Below the pieces are notes generated by a model that had not been told where the DNA came from, searched no databases, and worked only from the letters and a program-made list of their open reading frames with translations. From the NCBI GenBank assembly GCA_050250875.1, contig JBFWNV010000001.1, positions 1,612,001 through 1,676,000 of the forward strand: a stretch of DNA of 64,000 bases, given 5' to 3'. The position numbers were made by a program, and so were the translations under genes. The stretch's first letter is position 1. Every line of letters starts with the position of its first letter. Shown here piece by piece: positions 17,209 to 25,303 of the stretch. Origin of the DNA: CAWAYR01 sp050250875 (GTDB lineage Bacteria > Acidobacteriota > Vicinamibacteria > Vicinamibacterales > UBA2999).

Positions 17209-19290
17209 TCACGACGGCAGGCGGAACGCCAGGTACTCGCCGGAATACGCGCCTCCGCTGACGGCGACCACGATGTGCTGGCGTCCGTCGATCTGGTAGG
17301 TCATCGGCGTTCCGCTCTGCGGCGCCGGCAGGTAGATCGACCCCACCTCCCGCCCGGTCGCCTTGTCGTAGGCGCGCAGCATCGCCCCGCGGCCGCGACC
17401 CGGAATGGCGTTGGTCAAGGGGTCGCCGACGACGATCAGCGTCTTGGTGACCAAGGCGCCCACGGCGCCAGACTGCCCGGTTCGCGGCAGGTCGACGCCC
17501 CTCAGCGCCGGATGGTTGCGGACGGCATCCGGCGTCTCGCCGTGCGGGACCTGCCAGCGGATGTCGCCGGTGTCGAGATCGATCGCGGTGATGCGGCCGT
17601 ACGGCGGCTTCAGCAGCGGCAGGCCGCGGGGGCGGAAGTCGACGTCGATCAGCCGCTCCGAGCCGCCGAACTCGCTGACCGCGGTCGCCGCCGGTGCTTC
17701 GGCGCCGGCGTCTTCGCCCGGTCCGCCGATGTAGCGCACGCCGGTGATCGCGTTGCCCGACACGTAGCGCAGGTCCGAGAACGACGGGTCCGGCGACGGC
17801 ATCAGGCCGTACGGCACGAACGAGGTGTAGGACGGAACGATGAGGGTGTGGGTCTCGGGGTCGTAGGCGGCGCCCGGCCAGTTGGTGCCGCCGGCCGAGC
17901 GGAACGCGTGGATCGGTCCCTGGGCTCGGCTCTCGACCGCCGGTGTGAAGATCGGACCGAGCTGGAACTTGCTGGAGACCCGCTCGGCCTCGGCGCGCAG
18001 CTCGGGCGTGAAATCGATGAAGTCCTTGCTTTCGACGCCCTGGTAGTCGTAAGGCTTGGGCTTGGTCGGAAACGGCTGGGTCGGGGCGTACCATTCGCCC
18101 GGCACCCGGCCGGCAGGCACCGGGCGCTCCTCGATCGGCCACACCGGCTGTCCGGTGACGCGGTCGAACACGTACACCATCGCCTGCTTGCCCATGACCG
18201 CCACCGCCTTGATCGGGCGGTTGTCGACGCGAATGTCGGCGAGAATCGGCGCGGCGGCGATGTCCATGTTCCAGATCGGATGGTGCACGAGCTGGTAGTG
18301 CCACTTGCGCCGGCCGGTCCGCAGGTCGACCGCGACCAGGCTCTCGGCGAACAGATTGTTGCCCGGGCGGTGCCCGCCGTAGAAGTCGGAGGTCGGCGTC
18401 TCGACCGGCAGGTAGGCGACGCCGAGATCCTCGTCCACGGCCAGCTGGTTCCACACGCCGACGTTGCCGGTGGTGCGCCACGAGTCGTTCAGCCAGCTGT
18501 CGTTGCCGAACTCGCCGGGGCCGGGGATGGTGTTGAAGGCCCAGAGCCGACGACCGCTGCGGGCATCGAACGCGTGGACCAGGCCCTTGGTGTTGCTGGC
18601 GCTGCGCGGCGTATGGCCCTCGCGGAACGACGAGCCGACCAGGACGACGTCACCGGCCACCGTCGGCGCGGAATGCAGACCGATCTCGCCGCTCTCGAGG
18701 TCGATCTGCCGGCCGTTGGCCCCGACCACGCCCTGTTTCAGATCGACGATGCCGCCACGTCCGAACGTGCCGATGCGGCTGCCGCTCCTGGCATCGAGGG
18801 CGACCAGCTGATAGCCGGTGGTCACGTAGAAGATGCGCGGCGCGACACCATCGCTCCAGTAGCCCACGCCACGGCCCGACAGCTGGCGTGGCGACGCCGC
18901 CGCCCGCTTGCCCTCGCGCTCCGACGACACCCAGCGCAGCTCGCCGGTCGCTGCGTCGACGGCGATGACCGCGCGGCGGGTGCCGGCCGTGGTGTAGAGC
19001 ATGCCGTCGACGACGAGCGGCGTTCCTTCCAGCTTGAACTCGGGGCGTGGGCCGAAGCTGTCGGTCTTTAGCCGCCAGGCCACTTCCAAGGTCGAGAAGT
19101 TGGCGGCGTCGATCTGGGCCAGCGGCGAGTAGTGGTGATTGCGGTTGTCCCCGGCATACGAAGGCCAGGCCCCGTCGGCGGTGCCCCGGCTGGCGCGCGC
19201 CGACCGGGCCGCACCGCCCCCGATCGTCGTGCCGAGCGCGGCGGCGACGACGGCTACCAGCAGACCGTAGCTCAGTCGGGTGGCGTTCAC
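17209..19290 (-). CDS. Exported PQQ-dependent (quinoprotein) dehydrogenase
   Basis: A 693-residue periplasmic quinoprotein with a signal peptide (hydrophobic segment about residues 8-24). Repeated propeller strands such as LVALDARSGSRIGTFGRGG, LVAVDLRTGRRKWHYQ and AIDLDTGDIRWQVPHGETPD mark an eight-bladed PQQ barrel. The region HHPIWNMDIAAAP is typical of the glucose/quinate dehydrogenase branch. There is no CXXCH, so no fused cytochrome domain, and no multi-helix membrane domain as in mGDH. GTG 19290 is the start, 10 bp after the stop of the TIM-barrel gene, so the two form a leftward operon behind operator site A. It oxidises an alcohol, sugar or polyol in the periplasm. The substrate is unknown. 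Confidence 0.88.
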   Translation of the reverse strand: MNATRLSYGLLVAVVAAALGTTIGGGAARSARASRGTADGAWPSYAGDNRNHHYSPLAQIDAANFSTLEVAWRLKTDSFGPRPEFKLEGTPLVVDGMLYTTAGTRRAVIAVDAATGELRWVSSEREGKRAAASPRQLSGRGVGYWSDGVAPRIFYVTTGYQLVALDARSGSRIGTFGRGGIVDLKQGVVGANGRQIDLESGEIGLHSAPTVAGDVVLVGSSFREGHTPRSASNTKGLVHAFDARSGRRLWAFNTIPGPGEFGNDSWLNDSWRTTGNVGVWNQLAVDEDLGVAYLPVETPTSDFYGGHRPGNNLFAESLVAVDLRTGRRKWHYQLVHHPIWNMDIAAAPILADIRVDNRPIKAVAVMGKQAMVYVFDRVTGQPVWPIEERPVPAGRVPGEWYAPTQPFPTKPKPYDYQGVESKDFIDFTPELRAEAERVSSKFQLGPIFTPAVESRAQGPIHAFRSAGGTNWPGAAYDPETHTLIVPSYTSFVPYGLMPSPDPSFSDLRYVSGNAITGVRYIGGPGEDAGAEAPAATAVSEFGGSERLIDVDFRPRGLPLLKPPYGRITAIDLDTGDIRWQVPHGETPDAVRNHPALRGVDLPRTGQSGAVGALVTKTLIVVGDPLTNAIPGRGRGAMLRAYDKATGREVGSIYLPAPQSGTPMTYQIDGRQHIVVAVSGGAYSGEYLAFRLPS

Positions 19291-19300
19291 GACGGGGCCA

Positions 19301-20404
19301 CTACGCGGCTTCGGCGTTCACGGCCTGCACCATCGCCTTGATGTAGCCGTATGCGAAGGCGAACGCCTGATTGCGTGCCGCTGGATCGTGGTGCTCGGGC
19401 ACATGATCCGGGCAGAGCATGTACGGGTAGCCGACGTCGCGCAGCGTCCGCACCACCTGGTAGAAGTCCATGTCGCCGTTGTCGGGATAGACCTCCATGA
19501 ATCGGTCCCATCCGCCCTTGATGTTGCGCAAGTGGACGTTGAAGATCTGTTTGCGGCCGCCGACATAGCGGATGATCGGGTGGATCTCGGTTCGCGGATC
19601 CTTCAAGCCCTCGGCGGTCGAGCCCAGGCACAGGTTGAATCCGTGGAAAGGACTGTCGTAGAGCTCGGCGAACCGCTTGATGCCGGCGAAGACGTCGGGG
19701 CTGTTCCAGCGGGTAATGCCGCGATACCCGGCATGGGTCGGCGGGTCGGCGATGTGGTTGCCCAGCTGCACCTTGTACTCGGCCGCCACGGGCAGAATGC
19801 GGTCGAGCAGATAAGTGATGCGCTCGAACATCATGTCGGCGGTCACCGTACTGGCGATGGTCATCGGCGGGTTGCGCTTCACCGCCTCGTCGTAGTCCCA
19901 GGTGTTGTAGCGGGCGTTGCCCCGCTTCGGATCGGGCGTCCGCCCGGTGCGCAGCATGCCGAGAATCGTCGTGTTGTAGTTGAGCAACCGGACCCCGGTC
20001 TTGCCGGCGACCGAGATCATCTGCTGGACCTGCTCGATGTCGCGGTCGCGCTGCGGGCTCTGTCCGAGCATGATGCTCGGGAACTTGGTCGACTCGATGC
20101 CCTGCGAATGCCACAAATGGTAGGCCTCGAGCTTGATGCCGTACTTGTCGCACGCGTCGCGCTTCCTGAACGAGTCCTCGAGATCCCAGCCGACGCCGGG
20201 AATGCTCTTCGGCTCGTCGCCGTCGATGTTGAAGACGCCGTGGCGGGCCTTGAACTCGAGATTCTCGATGGTGGTACCGCCGGATTGACAGCCGACGTGC
20301 ATCGCCGCCCGGACCGGCGATGTGGATTGGGCGGAGACGCGCGCGCCCAGCGCAGCACCGGCCGCCGTGGTCGCGATCGCGTGGCCGAAGTCTCGGCGTC
20401 TCAT
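19301..20404 (-). CDS. Tat-exported TIM-barrel protein, mannonate dehydratase (UxuA)-like
   Basis: A 367-residue protein with a twin-arginine leader (MRRRDFGHAIATTAAGAALG, cleavage after VSAQ) followed by a xylose-isomerase-like TIM barrel. Family features include GFNLCLGSTAEG, IFNVHLRNIKGGW, EVYPDNGDMDFYQVVRTLRDVGY and LCPDHVPEH, which match the UxuA/mannonate dehydratase group with conserved metal-ligand Asp/His/Glu positions. UxuA itself is cytoplasmic, so the Tat leader implies a periplasmic metalloenzyme with another substrate. The ATG at 20404 follows a GAGG Shine-Dalgarno. It is co-transcribed with the PQQ dehydrogenase and preceded by a promoter with palindromic operator. A homologous Tat protein is encoded at 28001-29314. 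Confidence 0.85.
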   Translation of the reverse strand: MRRRDFGHAIATTAAGAALGARVSAQSTSPVRAAMHVGCQSGGTTIENLEFKARHGVFNIDGDEPKSIPGVGWDLEDSFRKRDACDKYGIKLEAYHLWHSQGIESTKFPSIMLGQSPQRDRDIEQVQQMISVAGKTGVRLLNYNTTILGMLRTGRTPDPKRGNARYNTWDYDEAVKRNPPMTIASTVTADMMFERITYLLDRILPVAAEYKVQLGNHIADPPTHAGYRGITRWNSPDVFAGIKRFAELYDSPFHGFNLCLGSTAEGLKDPRTEIHPIIRYVGGRKQIFNVHLRNIKGGWDRFMEVYPDNGDMDFYQVVRTLRDVGYPYMLCPDHVPEHHDPAARNQAFAFAYGYIKAMVQAVNAEAA

Positions 20405-20521
20405 CGTAGTGACCTCGTGGTCGTCGTCGCTCGGATGGCCCGCTGGAGCGAGCCGGCGAGAAGCCGAAAGCGAGCTCCAGGCGATTCCGGCGCATCGGCG
20501 GCGATGCGTCGAGCGGGCCAC

Positions 20522-20570
20522 ACGATAGCCGAGGCACGCCGGTAGTCAATACCCCGATCGAGTTATTGAC
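20522..20570 (-). promoter_or_regulatory. Promoter with palindromic operator (site A) of the TIM-barrel/PQQ operon
   Basis: The dyad GTCAATACCC-N6-AGTTATTGAC (20545-20570) has arms matching at 8 of 10 positions. On the minus strand its edge forms TTGACT (20544-20549), followed after 16 bp by TATCGT (20522-20527). The start codon is 118 nt downstream of the -10 box. It is one of two sites in this 320-bp divergent region. Confidence 0.75.
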
Positions 20571-20605
20571 GGGGCGGGAGCGGCGGCGGCGCCATCGTCG
20601 CCCGG

Positions 20606-20655
20606 GTCAATACCCTACTCAGGTTATTGACTGTCCCAGGAGCCGAACTTAGTGT
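20606..20655 (+). promoter_or_regulatory. Promoter with palindromic operator (site B) of the cupin gene
   Basis: The dyad GTCAATACCC-N6-GGTTATTGAC (20606-20631) has arms matching at 9 of 10 positions and is the best copy in the window. Its right edge gives TTGACT (20627-20632), and TAGTGT (20650-20655) follows after 17 bp. It lies 70 nt before the ATG at 20725. Confidence 0.8.
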
Positions 20656-20724
20656 CCGAGTTCGCTTCGCACTCGCCCCCGGTGATGGCGGGTGACGCGG
20701 GCGGGTGGACCAGGGAGAACGACG

Positions 20725-21327
20725 ATGCTTAGATCAGGTATCTCGGGGGTGTTGGCAGCCGTGCTCGTCGTTGCCGCCCCCGTCGCACAGGACTATCAGC
20801 CCACCTGCCGAAACTGTCCGGCGACCTACATACCTAATCAGGAGCTCCAGGCCTACATCACCAGGGCCAAGAATCGCGGAATTCTCGACCAGCAGGTCCG
20901 GGCGCTCGACATCGGCAAGATCAACGCCGCGGTTGGCATCGTCCACCGCGGCAAGCTGACCGCCCAGGCTCCCAACTCGGTCGCCGAGCACGACCTGGTC
21001 GGCGAGGTGTACTACATCCTCGATGGCGCCGGCACCCTGGTGACGGGCAGCGACTTGGTCGGGAAGAAGCGGCGCCCAGCCGACGCCGAGAACGTCCGAA
21101 TGCTCAACGGCCCGGGCAACGGCGCGGCGTCGATCCGCGACGGCGTCTCGCACGAGCTGAAGACCGGCGACGTCATCGTTATCCCGGCCGGCACCGGCCA
21201 CGTCTTCTCGAAGATCGACGACCATATCACCTACTTGATGCTGCGGCTCGATCCCGATAAGGTGACGCCGCTCAAGACCGAGGCCGATTCACGCGCCGAT
21301 CTGGCCCGCTTCGGCACCAAGCCCTGA
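20725..21327 (+). CDS. Exported cupin-fold protein
   Basis: A 200-residue protein with a signal peptide (MLRSGISGVLAAVLVVAAPVAQ). A short Cys-containing segment (CRNCPATYIP) precedes a single cupin barrel from about residue 70. Barrel motifs are VAEHDLVGEVYYILDGAGTLVTG and LKTGDVIVIPAGTGHVFSKI, with His and Glu in motif 1 and His in motif 2 as possible metal ligands. The ATG at 20725 has a GGGAG Shine-Dalgarno. It is a single-gene unit behind operator site B, divergent from the TIM-barrel/PQQ operon. A periplasmic isomerase, dioxygenase or binding role is possible. No further specificity can be read. Confidence 0.85.
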   Translation: MLRSGISGVLAAVLVVAAPVAQDYQPTCRNCPATYIPNQELQAYITRAKNRGILDQQVRALDIGKINAAVGIVHRGKLTAQAPNSVAEHDLVGEVYYILDGAGTLVTGSDLVGKKRRPADAENVRMLNGPGNGAASIRDGVSHELKTGDVIVIPAGTGHVFSKIDDHITYLMLRLDPDKVTPLKTEADSRADLARFGTKP

Positions 21328-21348
21328 GCCGGCCGCCGCTAGCGGCGC

Positions 21349-21972
21349 CTATTGCAGGTGGATGATGCCGCGGCGCAACGCCACGGTGATTGCGGCCGTG
21401 CGATCGTTGACCTTGAGCTTGGTCAGGATGTTGCGGACGTGGACGTGGACGGTCTCCTCGCTGATGACGAGCGCCGCGCCCACTTCCTTGTTGCGCATTC
21501 CCTGTGCTACCAGCTCCATCACCTGCACTTCGCGAGGCGTGAGGGTCGGTCCGCTGGCGCGCGCCGCCAGTTGGGCGGCGACCTCTGGGCGCACCGGATG
21601 ACCGCCGGCATGAACCTCGCGAACCACCCGGACGAGGTCCTCGGACAGCATGTCCTTCAGCAGGTAGGTGGTCGCACCGGCCTCGAGCGCCCGATAGATG
21701 TCCTCGTCGCCCTGGTACATCGTCAGGACGATGATCCGGCCGGCCGGATCGATGCCACGGATCCGGCGGATGGCCTCCACGCCGCTGACCGATCCCAGCT
21801 GCAGGTCCATCAGCGTCACGTCGGGCTGCAGGCGCTGGAACATCTCGACCGACGCTTCGCCCGACGCCGCCGCGCCGACCACCTCCATGTCCGGCTGCCG
21901 GCCGATGATGAGCGCGATCCCGTCGCGGACGATCCGGTGATCATCGACGCAGAGTACCCGGATGAGAGGCAT
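21349..21972 (-). CDS. NarL/FixJ-family response regulator
   Basis: A 207-residue two-component regulator. The receiver domain (residues 1-120) has the acidic pair in CVDDH, phospho-acceptor Asp56 in VTLMDLQLG, Thr84 in VLTMYQGD and Lys106 in YLLKDML. The LuxR-type HTH (about 143-205) reads LTPREVQVMELVAQGMRNKEVG and ISEETVHVHVRNILTKLKV. ATG 21972 is preferred; an in-frame GTG at 21984 directly follows the kinase stop and is an alternative. It is co-transcribed with the sensor kinase upstream. NarL-family dimers bind inverted 7-2-7 boxes, and five such sites lie at promoters in this window, two of them between genes within 1.5 kb. Confidence 0.95.
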   Translation of the reverse strand: MPLIRVLCVDDHRIVRDGIALIIGRQPDMEVVGAAASGEASVEMFQRLQPDVTLMDLQLGSVSGVEAIRRIRGIDPAGRIIVLTMYQGDEDIYRALEAGATTYLLKDMLSEDLVRVVREVHAGGHPVRPEVAAQLAARASGPTLTPREVQVMELVAQGMRNKEVGAALVISEETVHVHVRNILTKLKVNDRTAAITVALRRGIIHLQ

Positions 21973-21984
21973 GTTCGCCGCCAC

Positions 21985-24900
21985 CTACGCCGCCATGGGG
22001 ACGATGGCCCGGATGTTGGTGCCGAAATTGACGCGGCTGGCGATCTCGAGTGATGCGCCGATCTCTTCGGCCCGCTCGCGCATGCTGATGAGGCCGTAGT
22101 GTTCGGCGGCGGCCTCGGTCAGCAAGCCGTGGTCGAAGCCGCGGCCGTCGTCGTTCACCTGCAGGGTCACCGCGGTATCGGTGTAGGCCAGTTCGACGCG
22201 GATCAGCGTCGGGTCGGCGTGACGGACGGCGTTGTTGACCGCTTCCTGGCCGATTCTCAGCAGCTCGTCCTCGATCTTGCGCGGGAAGCGGCGCACGGTC
22301 CCGCACACCGAGAACTCGAAGCGAATCGCCCGGTCGGCGGTCAGGTGTTCGCCGGCGTCGCGCAACGAGGCGACGAGGTCGCGGCGGCGGAGCGGCTGCG
22401 AGCGCAGATCGACGATCGACTGGCGGGCCTCGCGGATGTACTCCTCGATCTGCTTGCGCATGCGGACGAAGCTGCGCTGCATGCCCGGTGAGTTGGTCTC
22501 AACGTCGGCAGCGATGGCGTCGAACTGCAGCGCGACGCCGACCAGCCCCTGCAGCAGCGTATCGTGCAGTTCGCGACTGAGGCGGACGCGTTCGCCGAGG
22601 ACCAGGGCGAACTGCCCGCGAATCTGCCGCAGGCGCAGCAGCCAGACGCCCCACACCGCCAGCGCCAGGGCCACGACGGCGCCGGCCGTGAACCAGCTGG
22701 TCTGGTAGAACATCGGCGCGATGGCGAAATCAATCGCCGCCCCCGGTTCGACCCAGGTGCCGTCGGGAGCGCTGGCGACGACCCGGAACGTGTACTGGCG
22801 CGGCGGCAGGTTGGTGTAGAAGGCGGTGCGGCGCGTCCCGGCGTCGACCCAGTCGGCATCGAAGCCGTCGAGCCGGTAGAGAAACCGCGTCCTCAGCGGC
22901 GAGCTGAGGTTCAGTTCCGAATATGCGATCTCGACCCGCGTCGTGCGCGCTGGCAGCCGCAGGCCGTTGGCGATCTCCATGCGGGTCTCGTCGGCAGTGA
23001 CGTACTCGACGGTGATCGGGTGGCGCGCCGGCGCGTCGCGGAACGCCCTCGGGTCGATCACGCTGAGGCCGCGCGAGGTGACGAACCACAGCCGGCCGTC
23101 GCTGGCCCGCACCACCCGGCGGTTGTTGTTGTAGGCATGGGGCAGGCCGGCCAGGCCGTCCGACCGATCGTAGGAACTGTAAGGAATACCCGTCGACCGG
23201 CCGGCCGCCACCTCGTCGAAATCGTGCCGCGATACGCGCAACAGCCCGAACCCGGTGCCGATCCACAAGGTGTGGACGTCGTCTTCGGCGATCGCGGTCA
23301 GGTCGCTGACCGGAAAGCCCCGATCGGAACGGACGGTCACGAACCGGCCGTTAGCGAACCTGCTGAGTCCGCCGATGGCGGCCAGCCACACCGCGCCCTC
23401 ATCGTCCTCGAAGATCTGACGGCAGGTGCCCCCGCCGAGACCGTCGGCCGGACCGTAGACCTTGAACGTCCCGCTGCGATCGCGGATGGCGACCCGGCCG
23501 TCGGCCAATGCCGCCCACAGCTGGCCGCGGCGGTCCGTGTAGAGGACCTTGATCCGCACGTCGCCGAACTCCGGTGGCAGAGGTACACGACTGACCGCCC
23601 CGCGGACCCACCGCCCCAGGACCTGGTTCTGGTCGTAGAGCCAGACACCGCCGGCGAAGTCCGACGCGATGAGGTCGATCTGGGAGAGCGGGCCGGCCGA
23701 CAGCGGCGACAGCCGGGTGGTCCCCCCCGGCATCCTGGCGACGTACCGATCGGTGGCGACCCAGATGGTTCCGCGCTCGTCGGCGTGCATCGTCCGCAGG
23801 CGCGACCCGCTGAGCGGCACCCGCAACGACGGCGACTCGCTGTCGCCGGGCGAGAAGCGGCTCAGGGCGTCGTCGGTGCCCACCCAGACGTTGTTGTCGG
23901 GCGTCATCTCGATGCCGACGACGAAGCCCTGGTCGGTGAGCTGACTGACCCGACGGGGCGTCAGGCGGTTCAGGCCCTCGGTCGTGCCGGCCCAGATGTT
24001 GCCGTCCTTGTCTTCGAGGAGGGCGCCGACGCCGTCGCTGAGCAATCCGGTCAGCGAACTGGCCCGCTCGCTCTGGAACCCGCTCGGGCGGCGCGGTCGG
24101 ATTCGCCACAGCCCCTGGCCGATCGTCCCGACCCACAAGTTGCCCCGCCGATCGAGCAGCAGACGGTAGCCGCGGCCACGCTCATCGAGGTCGAACGGGA
24201 GCTGCGCGCTGCCGACGACGTGGAAGCCGGCCGTCCAGTCGTTGACCAGCAGGCGACCGGTCGCATCCTGGACGAACGATCGCGGGAACCCGCCGACGAT
24301 GGCCGGCACGCGGCCGGCCGCGTCTTCGGTGAACGAGCGCTGGAACCGGCCGACGAGTCCGGCCTCGGTCGGCTCTTCGGTGTCGGCGTCGATGACTTCG
24401 AGCTGGGTAAAGCTCGACTCGCCGGGTTGTCGACGCAGGATCCCGGTGGCCGTACCGACGTAGAAGCGTCCACTCTGGTCGACGTAGGCGCTGTAGACCG
24501 CCGCCTCCGGCAACCCCTGCGCGGCGCCGACGTGCTGCCAGCGGCCATCGGCGAAGCTGAACAGACCCTTCTCGCCGCCAGCCCAGATGACGCCGGCCAG
24601 GTCTTCGATCACCACCATGAACGCCGCACCGGGCACGCCCTCGGCCTCGCCGAACGTGCGGATGCCGTCGGGGCGTATCCGCGCCAGCCCGCCGGCGTTG
24701 CCGTAGCCGACCCAGATGCTGCCGTCGCGCGCCGCATGGAGGGCCCGCACCGGCTTCTGTCGGCCCGAGTCGCCGGTCGGCTTCGACGTGAAGCGCACGC
24801 CGTCGAATCGGAGCAGTCCGCCGTCCGACCCGACCCACAGGTAGCCGTCGAGATCCTGCGCCAGCGCCCAGACGTTGCCGTCCGGCAGCCCCTCGCGCTG

Positions 24901-25023
24901 GCTCCACGACGTAATCGTGTAGTCGGTCAGCACGCCGCGGAGATCGGCGGCCGACATCGGTGCGCCTGCGGCCACGAGGACGCCGAGGGCGAACGCCACG
25001 GACAGGGCGCGCAAGTAGATCAC
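21985..25023 (-). CDS. Beta-propeller / Y_Y_Y sensor histidine kinase
   Basis: A sensor kinase of about 1012 residues. After a signal peptide (YLRALSVAFALGVLVAAGA) comes a long periplasmic part made of two-component-propeller repeats, seen as recurring GxLWVGT-type units such as DLDGYLWVGSDGGLLRF and GNIWAGTTEGLNRL. A Y_Y_Y domain follows (YRLDGFDADWVDAG, LPPRQYTFRV), then one membrane helix (FTAGAVVALALAVWGVWLL). The cytoplasmic part has HisKA_3 (His in RELHDTLLQ) and HATPase_c (N box IGQEAVNNAVRHA, G1 DDGRGFD, G2 HYGLISMRER). There is no receiver or HTH in the same chain; those are on the next gene. GTG 25023 is my start choice because it begins the signal peptide and leaves the divergent promoter free. 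Confidence 0.9.
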   Translation of the reverse strand: MIYLRALSVAFALGVLVAAGAPMSAADLRGVLTDYTITSWSQREGLPDGNVWALAQDLDGYLWVGSDGGLLRFDGVRFTSKPTGDSGRQKPVRALHAARDGSIWVGYGNAGGLARIRPDGIRTFGEAEGVPGAAFMVVIEDLAGVIWAGGEKGLFSFADGRWQHVGAAQGLPEAAVYSAYVDQSGRFYVGTATGILRRQPGESSFTQLEVIDADTEEPTEAGLVGRFQRSFTEDAAGRVPAIVGGFPRSFVQDATGRLLVNDWTAGFHVVGSAQLPFDLDERGRGYRLLLDRRGNLWVGTIGQGLWRIRPRRPSGFQSERASSLTGLLSDGVGALLEDKDGNIWAGTTEGLNRLTPRRVSQLTDQGFVVGIEMTPDNNVWVGTDDALSRFSPGDSESPSLRVPLSGSRLRTMHADERGTIWVATDRYVARMPGGTTRLSPLSAGPLSQIDLIASDFAGGVWLYDQNQVLGRWVRGAVSRVPLPPEFGDVRIKVLYTDRRGQLWAALADGRVAIRDRSGTFKVYGPADGLGGGTCRQIFEDDEGAVWLAAIGGLSRFANGRFVTVRSDRGFPVSDLTAIAEDDVHTLWIGTGFGLLRVSRHDFDEVAAGRSTGIPYSSYDRSDGLAGLPHAYNNNRRVVRASDGRLWFVTSRGLSVIDPRAFRDAPARHPITVEYVTADETRMEIANGLRLPARTTRVEIAYSELNLSSPLRTRFLYRLDGFDADWVDAGTRRTAFYTNLPPRQYTFRVVASAPDGTWVEPGAAIDFAIAPMFYQTSWFTAGAVVALALAVWGVWLLRLRQIRGQFALVLGERVRLSRELHDTLLQGLVGVALQFDAIAADVETNSPGMQRSFVRMRKQIEEYIREARQSIVDLRSQPLRRRDLVASLRDAGEHLTADRAIRFEFSVCGTVRRFPRKIEDELLRIGQEAVNNAVRHADPTLIRVELAYTDTAVTLQVNDDGRGFDHGLLTEAAAEHYGLISMRERAEEIGASLEIASRVNFGTNIRAIVPMAA

Positions 25024-25147
25024 AGGCGGCTGCGCGAAGAAGGCCACAAAATCTACTGAAGCTCTTCGATGGCTGTCAATCACCCGAACCGGGTAGGCCA
25101 AGGCGCTCGTTCGCATCCGTCGGCCCGGGAGGGCGCCCGAAGGCGCA

Positions 25148-25197
25148 ATCGGTACCCTGTTGTGGGTATTGACGGCCGATCGGCGCAGCCGTAGTGT
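25148..25197 (+). promoter_or_regulatory. Promoter with palindromic operator (site C) of the 25.3-32.0 kb operon
   Basis: The dyad core GGTACCC-N6-GGGTATTGAC (25148-25173) has a perfect TACCC/GGGTA pair. Its edge is TTGACG (25169-25174), followed after 17 bp by TAGTGT (25192-25197), the same -10 hexamer as at site B. It drives the exported dehydrogenase gene starting at 25304. The divergent sensor kinase starts 125 bp to the left and may also be affected. Confidence 0.78.
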
Positions 25198-25303
25198 TGG
25201 CCAGCCTTTCGGCCACACGCGGGGCGCTCTGCCCACCGAGGACGGGCGTGCGTCGTGCCCGGGCGTGTTCGCCGGGCCTCGGGAGGGTGGGAGACACGCC
25301 ATC

